A DNA stretch of 7,324 nt from Pseudomonadota bacterium (lineage in GTDB: Bacteria > Pseudomonadota > Alphaproteobacteria > Sphingomonadales > Sphingomonadaceae), in contig JAEWJQ010000184.1 in the NCBI GenBank assembly GCA_023386515.1, positions 1 to 7,324 of the forward strand, written 5' to 3'. The notes under the pieces are model-generated. The model had not been told where the DNA came from. It was given only the letters and a program-made list of their open reading frames with translations, and made no database searches. A program made the position numbers and the translations under genes. Of this stretch, positions 1 through 4,992 are shown piece by piece (positions within the stretch are counted from its first letter, which is position 1; each line of letters begins with the position of its first letter).

Positions 1-1
1 C

Positions 2-20
2 CCTCCCCGTGCCGGGGAGG
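2..20. terminator. GC-rich stem-loop downstream of glyQ
   Basis: A perfect 8-bp inverted repeat (CCTCCCCG / CGGGGAGG) with a 3-nt loop lies 15 bp beyond the glyQ stop. In the glyQ direction any T-tract would fall outside the window, so termination cannot be confirmed. Similar CCTCCCCG-type hairpins occur between genes in sphingomonad genomes (recalled, not searched). It could therefore equally be a dispersed intergenic repeat, or an attenuator between glyQ and a downstream glyS. Confidence 0.45.
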
Positions 21-34
21 ATTGAAGGGGGCGC

Positions 35-904
35 TCACGCCGCCCATCCGTTCTTGGCCATCCAGGCGCCGCAGGCGCTCTTGGCGAGATCGCGGACGCG
101 GCCGATATAGGCCTGGCGCTCCGCCACCGAGATGACGCCGCGCGCCTGGAGCAGGTTGAACGTGTGGCTGGCCTTGATCGCCTGTTCGTAGGCCGGGATC
201 GGCAGGCCGGCGGCGAGGCTGTTCTCGCACTCGGCCGCGGCCTTGCGGAAGGCGTCGAACAGCGTCGCGGTGTCCGCCACCTCGAAATTCCACTTGGACA
301 TCTGGCGCTCGTTCTCGAGGAACACGTCGCCATAGCTGACGCCGGCGTCGTTGAAGCGCAGGTCGTAGACGTTGTCGACGTCCTGGATGTACATCGCCAG
401 CCGTTCGAGCCCGTAGGTCAGCTCGCCCGCAACCGGCTTCATGTCGAAGCCGCCCATCTGCTGGAAATAGGTGAACTGGGTCACCTCCATGCCGTCGCAC
501 CAGACTTCCCAGCCGAGGCCCCAGGCGCCGAGCGTCGGGCTTTCCCAGTCATCCTCGACGAAGCGGATATCGTGACGCGTCATGTCGACGCCGATCGCGG
601 CGAGGCTGCCGAGATAGAGATCCTGCAGATCGGGCGGGCTCGGCTTCAGGATCACCTGATATTGGTAATAATGCTGCAGCCGGTTGGGGTTCTCGCCGTA
701 GCGGCCGTCGGTCGGCCGGCGACACGGCTGGACGAAGGCGGCGTTCCACGTATCGGGACCGAGCGCGCGCAGCGTCGTCGCCGGGTGAAAGGTGCCCGCG
801 CCCATTTCCATGTCGTACGGCTGGAGGATCACGCAACCCCGGTCGCTCCAATAGTCATGGAGCGTCAGGATCATCTTCTGGAAGGAGAGCGGTGTGGCGG
901 CCAT
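35..904 (-). CDS. glyQ: Glycine--tRNA ligase, alpha subunit
   Basis: This is the catalytic alpha chain of the heterotetrameric (alpha2beta2) bacterial class II glycyl-tRNA synthetase, which activates glycine with ATP and charges tRNA-Gly in the cytoplasm. From the chosen ATG the product is 289 aa, close to the roughly 300 aa usual for GlyQ. Family-typical stretches are TLHDYW (14-19), [13 protein letters not shown] (63-75), [24 protein letters not shown] (112-135), [11 protein letters not shown] (139-149) and the motif-3-like [14 protein letters not shown] (161-174). A longer frame opens at a TTG at 1000. Its extra 32 residues have no counterpart in the E. coli protein, whose homology begins at the ATG at 904, so that ATG is preferred even though the ribosome site before it is weak. 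The partner gene glyS would be expected beyond the left edge. The gene is divergent from the xre cluster and shares its upstream region. Confidence 0.96.
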   Translation of the reverse strand: MAATPLSFQKMILTLHDYWSDRGCVILQPYDMEMGAGTFHPATTLRALGPDTWNAAFVQPCRRPTDGRYGENPNRLQHYYQYQVILKPSPPDLQDLYLGSLAAIGVDMTRHDIRFVEDDWESPTLGAWGLGWEVWCDGMEVTQFTYFQQMGGFDMKPVAGELTYGLERLAMYIQDVDNVYDLRFNDAGVSYGDVFLENERQMSKWNFEVADTATLFDAFRKAAAECENSLAAGLPIPAYEQAIKASHTFNLLQARGVISVAERQAYIGRVRDLAKSACGAWMAKNGWAA

Positions 905-960
905 CGGGGGCAGGCTTTGGCCGATGCCCGCGCCTTCCGCAAGGGGCCGACCTGTCCCGA

Positions 961-1079
961 TGTCAGGCACCCGCAGCAAAATGTCAGCGGTTGTTGACAA
1001 TGTCGCGACTCACTGTCACTTTGTCATGGTCACCTGACATCGAGTCAGGGATGGATGACAAGGGGGTCTTGGCATGACA
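961..1079. promoter_or_regulatory. Cluster of TGTCA/TGACA operator-like repeats between glyQ and xre
   Basis: Eight exact copies of TGTCA or its complement TGACA start at 961, 982, 995, 1014, 1022, 1035, 1056 and 1075. With equal base frequencies about 0.2 would be expected in this length. Six of them form inverted repeats TGTCA-N8-TGACA at 982-999 and 1022-1039, and a degenerate AGTCA-N8-TGACA at 1043-1060. The repeats begin 40 and 21 bp apart, about four and two helical turns, as expected for dimer sites on one face of the helix. The likeliest ligand is the XRE repressor encoded immediately downstream, acting on its own promoter and perhaps on glyQ. A different regulator cannot be excluded. 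Confidence 0.6.
994..999 (+). promoter_or_regulatory. Candidate -35 box of the xre cluster
   Basis: A perfect TTGACA lies about 95 bp before the repressor start and overlaps the right half of the first inverted repeat. No convincing -10 hexamer is found at 16-18 bp spacing; the 17-bp position reads CACTTT. Transcription from here would begin near 1030, inside the second operator-like repeat, which would suit repression by promoter occlusion. Confidence 0.35.
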
Positions 1080-1091
1080 GAGGAGGCCGAC

Positions 1092-1295
1092 ATGAAGAAC
1101 CGCCTCAAGGTGCTGCGAGCCGAACGCAACTGGAGCCAGGCCGAACTCGCCGGTCGTCTCGACGTGTCGCGGCAGGCCGTGAATGCGATCGAGACCGGCA
1201 AATACGATCCGTCGCTGCCGCTCGCCTTTCGCATCGGCCGCCTGTTCGAACGCCCGATCGAGGAGATTTTCGATGACGCGCACGATGGTCAGTGA
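1092..1295 (+). CDS. XRE/Cro-type helix-turn-helix repressor (YgzD-like)
   Basis: This is a 67-aa DNA-binding protein consisting of little more than one Cro/C1-type HTH domain. The first helix is KNRLKVLRAERNW (2-14), the helix-turn-helix spans about SQAELAGRLDVSRQAVNAIETGKY (15-38) and the closing helices are SLPLAFRIGRLFERPIEEIFD (41-61). It matches the very short MKNRLKVLRAERNWSQ-type regulators found widely in bacteria next to small membrane proteins. A start at 1074 would add six residues, but AGGAGG at 1081-1086 is placed five bases before the ATG at 1092, which decides the start. The gene overlaps the next one by 23 nt and lies directly after the operator-like repeats, so autorepression is likely. 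Its target and inducing signal are unknown. Confidence 0.92.
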   Translation: MKNRLKVLRAERNWSQAELAGRLDVSRQAVNAIETGKYDPSLPLAFRIGRLFERPIEEIFDDAHDGQ

Positions 1296-1731
1296 TCGCG
1301 AAGCCGGCTGGGGCGAGGCCCGCGCCGGGGCCAAGTCGGCACGCAAGGCCAGGCGGCGGATCGTGCTGGCGGCGTCGGCCGCCGTGCTGGTCGGCGGGAT
1401 CGACTTCCTGCGCGGCTTCTACGATGGTTTGAGCGGCGCACCGCGGGGCGCCTCCGCGCCGCTGCCCCAGAATTGGGCGGACGCCGTGATGGTGACCGTG
1501 TTGGTCGTCGCCGGCCTGGTCACCTGGCGCAACTGGCGCGAGACCGACGAGATGCAGCGGCTGCTCGCGATCCAGACCTGGGCGGTGATCGGACTGAGCG
1601 GTTTCTTGCTCAATCCGCTGATCGAGATTGCGTCGCGGTGGATGCCGATGCAGCAGCCGGCGCAGGCCGCCTGGCTCGCCTCTGCCGCCGCGGGCATGGT
1701 GTTCTATGCCTATCGCCGGGTGCGGGCATGA
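1273..1731 (+). CDS. Four-helix membrane protein of unknown function (first paralogue)
   Basis: The product is 152 aa. A basic cytoplasm-like N-terminus (KSARKARRR, 21-29) is followed by four hydrophobic stretches at about 30-49, 68-84, 99-121 and 131-147, so it should be an inner-membrane protein. After helix 2 comes WRNWRETDEMQR (85-96), which matches the same positions of the membrane protein two genes downstream. The layout of two helices, an acidic/basic DE..R motif and two more helices recalls DUF2178-like partners of short XRE regulators; that assignment is inference. The start at 1273 has GAGGAG at 1260-1265 seven bases upstream and lies inside the end of xre. An in-frame ATG at 1285 is the alternative. 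It is translationally coupled to both neighbours. No enzymatic motif was seen. Confidence 0.8.
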   Translation: MTRTMVSDREAGWGEARAGAKSARKARRRIVLAASAAVLVGGIDFLRGFYDGLSGAPRGASAPLPQNWADAVMVTVLVVAGLVTWRNWRETDEMQRLLAIQTWAVIGLSGFLLNPLIEIASRWMPMQQPAQAAWLASAAAGMVFYAYRRVRA

Positions 1732-1907
1732 ACCGGCGCCCGCCGCATCGCGCCGCGATCGCCGCGCTGGTCGCCGGAACGATCCTCGTGTCGGGCCTGC
1801 CCCGCCCCGCCCCGGTCAGCTTGGCGACGCCGAGCGTCGGCACGCTCACCGCGACCTGGCAGCCGTCCTTCCTGTCCGTCCGACTGACCCTGGAGATGTG
1901 GAAATGA
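1728..1907 (+). CDS. 59-aa hypothetical peptide with hydrophobic N-terminus
   Basis: This small frame is joined to the preceding membrane protein by an ATGA overlap (start 1728) and to the following one by another ATGA (stop 1905-1907, next start 1904). The peptide has a basic N-terminus (NRRPPHR), a hydrophobic stretch at about 9-24 (AAIAALVAGTILVSGL) and a polar tail ending in SVRLTLEMWK. This could be a signal anchor or a signal peptide, with possible cleavage after the SGLPRPA region. No family is recognised. The two tight junctions support real translation. It might instead serve mainly to couple translation of the two membrane-protein genes. Confidence 0.55.
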   Translation: MNRRPPHRAAIAALVAGTILVSGLPRPAPVSLATPSVGTLTATWQPSFLSVRLTLEMWK

Positions 1908-2344
1908 TACCGATGAAGCGCGACGACGCACCGGTCGCACCCAGCGTCCGTGCCAACCAGCGGCTGCTCGCCGCCTCCGGCGTGCTGGGTGGCGCGATCG
2001 GCGTGGGACTGGTGCTGGTGCTGATCCCGCAAGGCGAGGGCGCACCCGACATGGTCGACCTGCTGCATGCGCCGCTGCCCGCCTGGTTCGCGATCCTGGT
2101 CGCGCTCGCCTGGGGCGTGGCGCTGCCGCTGATCGCCTGGCGCTGGCAGCGCGTCGTCGACGAGCATGAGCGCGAGGCCTATCGCGAGGGCGCGGTCGCC
2201 GGCTTCTACGTCATGGGTGCGGGTGCGCCGGTCTGGTGGGTGCTGGCGCGCGGCGGGCTGGTCGCGGAGGTCGATCCGATCGGCCTCTACGTCGCGACGC
2301 TGGTAGTGACCGGCATCGTCTGGCTGTACCGCAAATACGCCTGA
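1904..2344 (+). CDS. Four-helix membrane protein of unknown function (second paralogue)
   Basis: The product is 146 aa with hydrophobic segments at about 21-41, 59-78, 96-115 and 126-143, which predicts an inner-membrane protein. Directly after helix 2 it carries WRWQRVVDEHER (79-90), aligning without gaps with WRNWRETDEMQR of the protein encoded at 1273-1731. Both have W-R-x-x-R-x-x-D-E-x-x-R at the same point of the fold. The start at 1904 overlaps the preceding stop as ATGA and has GGAG at 1892-1895 eight bases upstream. The ATG at 1913 (MKRDDAP) is an alternative. Two related membrane proteins in one operon suggest a hetero-oligomer or a duplication with divergent roles. The function is unknown; a DUF2178-like relationship is only a guess from the layout. 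Confidence 0.8.
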   Translation: MIPMKRDDAPVAPSVRANQRLLAASGVLGGAIGVGLVLVLIPQGEGAPDMVDLLHAPLPAWFAILVALAWGVALPLIAWRWQRVVDEHEREAYREGAVAGFYVMGAGAPVWWVLARGGLVAEVDPIGLYVATLVVTGIVWLYRKYA

Positions 2345-2373
2345 TCCCCTTTCCTTCCTGCCGGAGCGCCTGC

Positions 2374-3288
2374 ATGACGAGGCTGATGAAGACGACCCTG
2401 ACCGCGATCGGCCTGTTGCTGGCCCTGCCCGCCTGCGCGCAACAGGCCGCACCGGCCGCCAAGGCGCGTGCCGCCAACGATGCCGACCCCGCCCTGTGGG
2501 TGGTCAAGGACCAGGACACGACCGTCTATCTGTTCGGCACGATCCACGTGCTCAAACCCGGCCTCACTTGGTTCGACGAGGCGGTGAAGACCGCCTTCGA
2601 CCGCTCGAACGAGGTGAAGCTGGAACTGGTGCTGCCCGACCAGGCGGCGATGACCAAGCTGGTGATGGCGACCGGCCTCGCCCCGGCCGGCACGCCGCCG
2701 CTGACCGAGCGGCTGCCCGCCGACAAGCGCGCCGCCTTCACCAAGGCGGTGGTCGACCTCGGCCTGCCGGCCAATGCGCTCGACAAGTTCAAGCCGTGGC
2801 TCGCCGCCACGCAGCTCTCGGTCGCGCCGCTCGGCAAGCTCGGCTATGACAGCGCCAACGGGCCCGAGGCGGTGATCACCGCCGCCGCCAAACAGGCGGG
2901 CAAGCCGCTGACCGGGCTGGAAACGGCGGAGCAGCAGCTCGGCTTCTTCAGCAGCCTGTCGGACAAGGCGCAGATCCAGTTCCTCGACAGCACGGTCGAT
3001 GAACTGCCCAAGCTGCAGGAAACGATGGAGACGATGGTCCGCGAATGGGCGGACGGCGATCCGGACGCGCTGGCGCGCGAAATGAACGACAGCCTGAAGG
3101 ATTCGCCGGAGGTCGCCAAGGTGCTGCTGACCGACCGCAACGCCCGCTGGGCGCAGTGGATCAAGGGCCGCATGGCGCAGCCGGGCACGGTGTTCATCGC
3201 CGTCGGCGCGGGTCATCTCGCCGGCGCGGGATCGGTGCAGGCGCAGCTCGCCAAGCTCGGCCTGAAGGCGGAACGGGTGAAATATTGA
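2374..3288 (+). CDS. TraB/GumN family exported protein
   Basis: The product is 304 aa, the usual size for bacterial TraB/GumN proteins, a family related to the eukaryotic TIKI Wnt proteases and thought to share a metal-dependent hydrolase fold. Family features in order are LWVVKDQDTTVYLFGTIHVL (41-60) with the conserved GTIH (55-58), a conserved glutamate in VKLELVL (E84), TGLETAEQQ (180-188), LLTDRNARWAQWI (251-263) and VGAGHLAGAGSV (277-288). The N-terminus, MTRLMKTTLTAIGLLLALPACAQQ, is an export signal. It could be a lipoprotein (LPAC, Cys21) or be cut by signal peptidase I after ACA. The start at 2374 has GGAG (2363-2366) seven bases upstream; ATG 2386 is a shorter option. It follows the second membrane protein by 29 bp and is probably cotranscribed with the XRE cluster. 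Substrate unknown. Confidence 0.9.
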   Translation: MTRLMKTTLTAIGLLLALPACAQQAAPAAKARAANDADPALWVVKDQDTTVYLFGTIHVLKPGLTWFDEAVKTAFDRSNEVKLELVLPDQAAMTKLVMATGLAPAGTPPLTERLPADKRAAFTKAVVDLGLPANALDKFKPWLAATQLSVAPLGKLGYDSANGPEAVITAAAKQAGKPLTGLETAEQQLGFFSSLSDKAQIQFLDSTVDELPKLQETMETMVREWADGDPDALAREMNDSLKDSPEVAKVLLTDRNARWAQWIKGRMAQPGTVFIAVGAGHLAGAGSVQAQLAKLGLKAERVKY

Positions 3289-3289
3289 G

Positions 3290-3335
3290 CGCTCCGCCTC
3301 CCCACGCCGGCCAGGCGGCGGGGATCAGGGGAGCG
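3290..3335. terminator. Stem-loop between convergent TraB/GumN gene and higA
   Basis: Outer arms CGCTCC (3290-3295) and GGAGCG (3330-3335) enclose an inner stem TCCCC-A-CGCC / GGCG-GC-GGGGA (3299-3324) with a five-base loop. The structure fills the 49-bp gap between two converging stops, which suits a bidirectional terminator. No T-tract follows on either strand, so termination efficiency is uncertain. Confidence 0.5.
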
Positions 3336-3337
3336 GT

Positions 3338-3640
3338 TCAGGCCGCGATCAGGCTGCGTTCGACGATGATCTCATCGGCATGTTCGCGCGCCTGACGGAT
3401 ATCCCAGGCCAGTTGCATATGCAGCGTCGTCTCGGCGTCGATGCCAAACACCTTTTCGAATCGGATCGCCATTGTCGGCGACAAATCGGCATTGCCGTTG
3501 AGCAGCGCGCTCAATGCCTGACGCGTGACATGCAGGCGCGAGGCTGCATCGCTGACGGTCAGGCCGTGCGGCGCTACGATCTCGCTCGCCAGCCAATGGC
3601 CGGGATGGATGTGGTGACTGGCATGCAGGCGGATGGCCAT
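3338..3640 (-). CDS. higA: HigA-family antitoxin (addiction module XRE regulator)
   Basis: This 100-aa protein neutralises the HigB toxin and normally represses the higBA promoter by dimer binding. The HigA/VapI pattern is clear: IHPGHWLASEIVAPHGLTVSDAASRLHVTRQALSALLNGNADLSPTMAIRFEKVFG (11-66), with the helix-turn-helix around TVSDAASRLHVTRQALSALLNG (28-49). The C-terminus (TTLHMQLAWDIRQAREH) is the usual LWLNLQ-like helix of the family. The toxin gene lies upstream, and the toxin stop and antitoxin start share one base (TGATG), so translation is coupled. Toxin-first order is typical of hig modules, unlike most toxin-antitoxin pairs. Confidence in the family is high; activity of the pair is untested. 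Confidence 0.93.
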   Translation of the reverse strand: MAIRLHASHHIHPGHWLASEIVAPHGLTVSDAASRLHVTRQALSALLNGNADLSPTMAIRFEKVFGIDAETTLHMQLAWDIRQAREHADEIIVERSLIAA

Positions 3641-3927
3641 CAGTGATAATCCTCCAGGTCCAATTCGACGATCGCGCCCGCCTCGTCGATGCGGAAGGTC
3701 AGGCGCCAGTTACGCGTCACGGTGAGCGACCACGTGCCCGCCCGGTCACCGGTGAGCTGATGCGCGCCATAATTGGGCGGTGCGGACAGGGCTCCAGGCG
3801 ACGAGGCCGTGTCGAGAAAGAGCAACATTCGGCTCAGCCGGTCGACAATGCGGCTGTCGATGCCCTTGCTGACCCCTGTCTCCGCGAAGCGACGCAGCGC
3901 ATTGCTGCGAATGCTGCCGATCTCCAT
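3640..3927 (-). CDS. higB: HigB-type toxin (RelE/ParE superfamily)
   Basis: The product is 95 aa, full length for HigB (about 92-95 aa), an mRNA-cleaving toxin that acts on translating ribosomes in characterised members. Family signatures are the N-terminal IRSNALRRFAETGVSKGI (6-23), RLSRMLLFLDTASSP (30-44), the core HQLTGDRAGTWSLTVTRNWRLTFRI (56-80) and the terminal DLEDYH (90-95) matching the family DYH end. Nothing is truncated. The ATG at 3927 is kept because it gives the family length. It has no clear Shine-Dalgarno sequence, and the best promoter match places transcription start 1-2 bases before it, suggesting leaderless translation. The pair faces the TraB/GumN gene and is divergent from rplY. 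Confidence 0.93.
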   Translation of the reverse strand: MEIGSIRSNALRRFAETGVSKGIDSRIVDRLSRMLLFLDTASSPGALSAPPNYGAHQLTGDRAGTWSLTVTRNWRLTFRIDEAGAIVELDLEDYH

Positions 3928-3935
3928 TCCGCTAG

Positions 3936-3964
3936 GAGATAGCGATGGTCCTGTAAACCGTCAA
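3936..3964 (-). promoter_or_regulatory. Predicted higBA promoter (near-leaderless)
   Basis: On the minus strand TTGACG (3964-3959) is followed after exactly 17 bp by TATCTC (3941-3936). Only eight bases separate this -10-like box from the higB ATG, so the transcript would begin at about 3928-3929 with a leader of one or two bases. The -10 match is only moderate. Confidence 0.5.
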
Positions 3965-3979
3965 GCGACAGGTGACAGG
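3950..3979. promoter_or_regulatory. Possible HigA operator over the higBA -35 box
   Basis: CCTGT at 3950-3954 faces ACAGG at 3968-3972 and a second ACAGG at 3975-3979, so an inverted repeat straddles the -35 box. HigA antitoxins usually bind palindromes overlapping their own promoter, so this is the best operator candidate in the gap. The half-sites are short and the assignment is tentative. Confidence 0.3.
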
Positions 3980-4016
3980 TGGCAGACGACATCATGCAAA
4001 GCCGATTGGCGCCCGA

Positions 4017-4055
4017 TTGCTTTTTCTTGACACACCCGCTATGCGCGCCCGCTTC
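4017..4055 (+). promoter_or_regulatory. Candidate rplY promoter region
   Basis: A perfect TTGACA lies at 4027-4032, but no good -10 box sits 16-18 bp after it (17 bp gives CGCTTC). An alternative pairing is the poorer TTGCTT (4017-4022) with TATGCG (4040-4045) at 17 bp. rplY almost certainly has its promoter here, since the upstream gene is divergent, but which boxes are used cannot be settled by eye. Confidence 0.35.
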
Positions 4056-4088
4056 CGGTCCATGGTCATCCCTGGAGGCGTGGGCGCG
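4044..4088 (+). promoter_or_regulatory. Hairpin in the rplY upstream/leader region
   Basis: CGCGCCC (4044-4050) pairs perfectly with GGGCGCG (4082-4088). Inside it CTTCC (4052-4056) can pair with GGAGG (4074-4078), leaving a 17-base loop. If transcribed, this stem would sit just upstream of the rplY ribosome site and hide a GGAGG. It may be a leader control element or simply symmetric promoter DNA. Confidence 0.35.
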
Positions 4089-4123
4089 GAAATGACATTT
4101 AGCACGTTTCGGAAGGTATCTGC

Positions 4124-4765
4124 ATGAGCGACTCCATTACGCTCGCAGCCGAGACGCGCGACCGGGTTGGCAAGGGAGCCTCCCGGGCGCTGCGTCGTGA
4201 CGGCCGCGTCCCCGCCGTGATCTACGGCCTGAACAAGGAACCGACCTCGATCCACCTCGAGGAGAAGGCGCTTACCAAGGCGCTGATGACCGGTCACTTC
4301 TTCACCTCGGTGATCATGATCAACGGTGAGCGCACGCTGCCGAAGGACGTCGCCTTCCACCCGGTGACCGACCGTCCGACCCACGCCGACTTCCTGCGCA
4401 TCAGCGAGCATGCGACCGTCACCGTCGCGGTGCCGGTGGTGTTCGCCGACGAGGACGAGTGCCGCGGCATCAAGCAGGGCGGCGTGCTCAACATCACCCG
4501 CCACGAGGTCGAGCTGGTCGTCGACGCGGCCGAGATCCCGGCCGAGCTGACCATCTCGCTGAAGGGTCGCGAGATCGGCGATTCGATCCACATCAGCGAC
4601 GTCAAGCTGCCGAAGGGCGCCAAGCCGGCGATCGACGACCGCGACTTCGCGATCGCGACGATCGTGCCGCCGACGGTGCCGACCGCCGCCGACGAGGCGC
4701 TCGAGGCCGAGGTCGCCGAGACCCAGTCGGCCGAGGCCGCTGGCGAGGATTCGGCCGAGGGCTGA
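4124..4765 (+). CDS. rplY: 50S ribosomal protein L25/general stress protein Ctc
   Basis: This 213-aa protein binds 5S rRNA in the large ribosomal subunit. It is the long, two-domain Ctc/TL5 form, not the about 94-aa E. coli form. The N-terminal L25 domain (about 1-94) contains [26 protein letters not shown] (10-35) and the end motif [15 protein letters not shown] (79-93). The C-terminal TL5/CTC beta domain runs from about 97 to 183, with [13 protein letters not shown] (119-131) and [18 protein letters not shown] (151-168). An acidic, Ala/Glu-rich tail follows (188-213), as in many alphaproteobacterial L25 proteins. The ATG at 4124 has GGAAGG (4111-4116) seven bases upstream. It precedes pth as in many bacteria, but a terminator and a repeat lie between them. 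Confidence 0.96.
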   Translation: MSDSITLAAETRDRVGKGASRALRRDGRVPAVIYGLNKEPTSIHLEEKALTKALMTGHFFTSVIMINGERTLPKDVAFHPVTDRPTHADFLRISEHATVTVAVPVVFADEDECRGIKQGGVLNITRHEVELVVDAAEIPAELTISLKGREIGDSIHISDVKLPKGAKPAIDDRDFAIATIVPPTVPTAADEALEAEVAETQSAEAAGEDSAEG

Positions 4766-4791
4766 TCGCCCCGCCGTTTCGGCCAAGCGAC

Positions 4792-4827
4792 AGGGGCAGG
4801 GTGGCGGCGACGCTCCCCTGCCCTTTT
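4792..4827 (+). terminator. Intrinsic terminator of rplY
   Basis: GGGCAGGG (4794-4801) pairs with CCCTGCCC (4816-4823). The stem is extended outward by G-T and A-T pairs and inward by GCG/CGC closing a GCGA tetraloop (4807-4810). TTTT (4824-4827) follows directly. It lies 26 bp after the rplY stop and should end most rplY transcripts, so pth probably needs its own promoter. Confidence 0.85.
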
Positions 4828-4853
4828 CGTTGTTCGGTCATTCCCGCAGTTCG

Positions 4854-4946
4854 CGTCATCCCCGCGAAGGCGGATCCAGAACCTCTGGCGTCGCGCTCTT
4901 GCCGCAAGGTCAGCCAGTCTGGATTCCCGCCTTCGCGAGAATGACG
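4854..4946. repeat. Palindromic intergenic repeat (REP/MITE-like)
   Basis: Two long inverted arms, 4854-4880 (CGTCATCCCCGCGAAGGCGG then ATCCAGA) and 4918-4946, are complementary apart from one mismatch and a two-base gap. They flank a 37-bp centre. The arm matches the CGTCAT-CCCGCGAAGGCGGG-ATCCAG repeat that is dispersed between genes in many proteobacteria, sphingomonads included (recalled, not searched). A partial extra copy of the arm tip, GTCATTCCCGC, lies just before it at 4837-4847. It carries no open frame of its own and would fold into a long RNA hairpin if transcribed. It fills most of the gap between the rplY terminator and pth. Confidence 0.8.
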
Positions 4947-4992
4947 ATAACAGCTAGGTGGGCGTTCCCTACCATCCGGAAGGAGCCACGCG

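Noticed and set aside
164..997. 277-codon plus-strand frame opposite glyQ
   Set aside because: It is antisense to a clearly identified gene, has a low-complexity composition typical of GC-rich shadow frames, and shows no family motif.
905..1000. 32-residue N-terminal extension of GlyQ from a TTG start
   Set aside because: The extra residues resemble no GlyQ N-terminus, family homology starts at the ATG at 904, and the stretch overlaps the operator-like repeats.
961..1079. CRISPR or iteron array suggested by the repeated TGTCA units
   Set aside because: The repeats are 5-bp half-sites in both orientations with 8-bp spacers, not long direct repeats. There are no cas or replication initiator genes, so an operator array fits better.
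984..1346. 120-codon minus-strand frame across the glyQ-xre gap
   Set aside because: It covers the operator-like repeats and the antisense of xre, and shows no conserved feature.
2287..3216. 309-codon minus-strand frame opposite the TraB/GumN gene
   Set aside because: It is rich in Arg, Gly, Leu and His with no recognisable domain. The plus-strand frame carries all conserved TraB/GumN motifs, so this is a GC-driven shadow.
3338..3927. Toxin-antitoxin pair as part of a prophage or mobile island
   Set aside because: No integrase, transposase, attachment site or change in base composition was seen around it, and housekeeping genes lie close on one side.
3992..4786. 264-codon minus-strand frame opposite rplY
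   Set aside because: It is an antisense shadow of a ribosomal protein gene, dominated by Arg, Asp, Gly and Val from codon complementarity.
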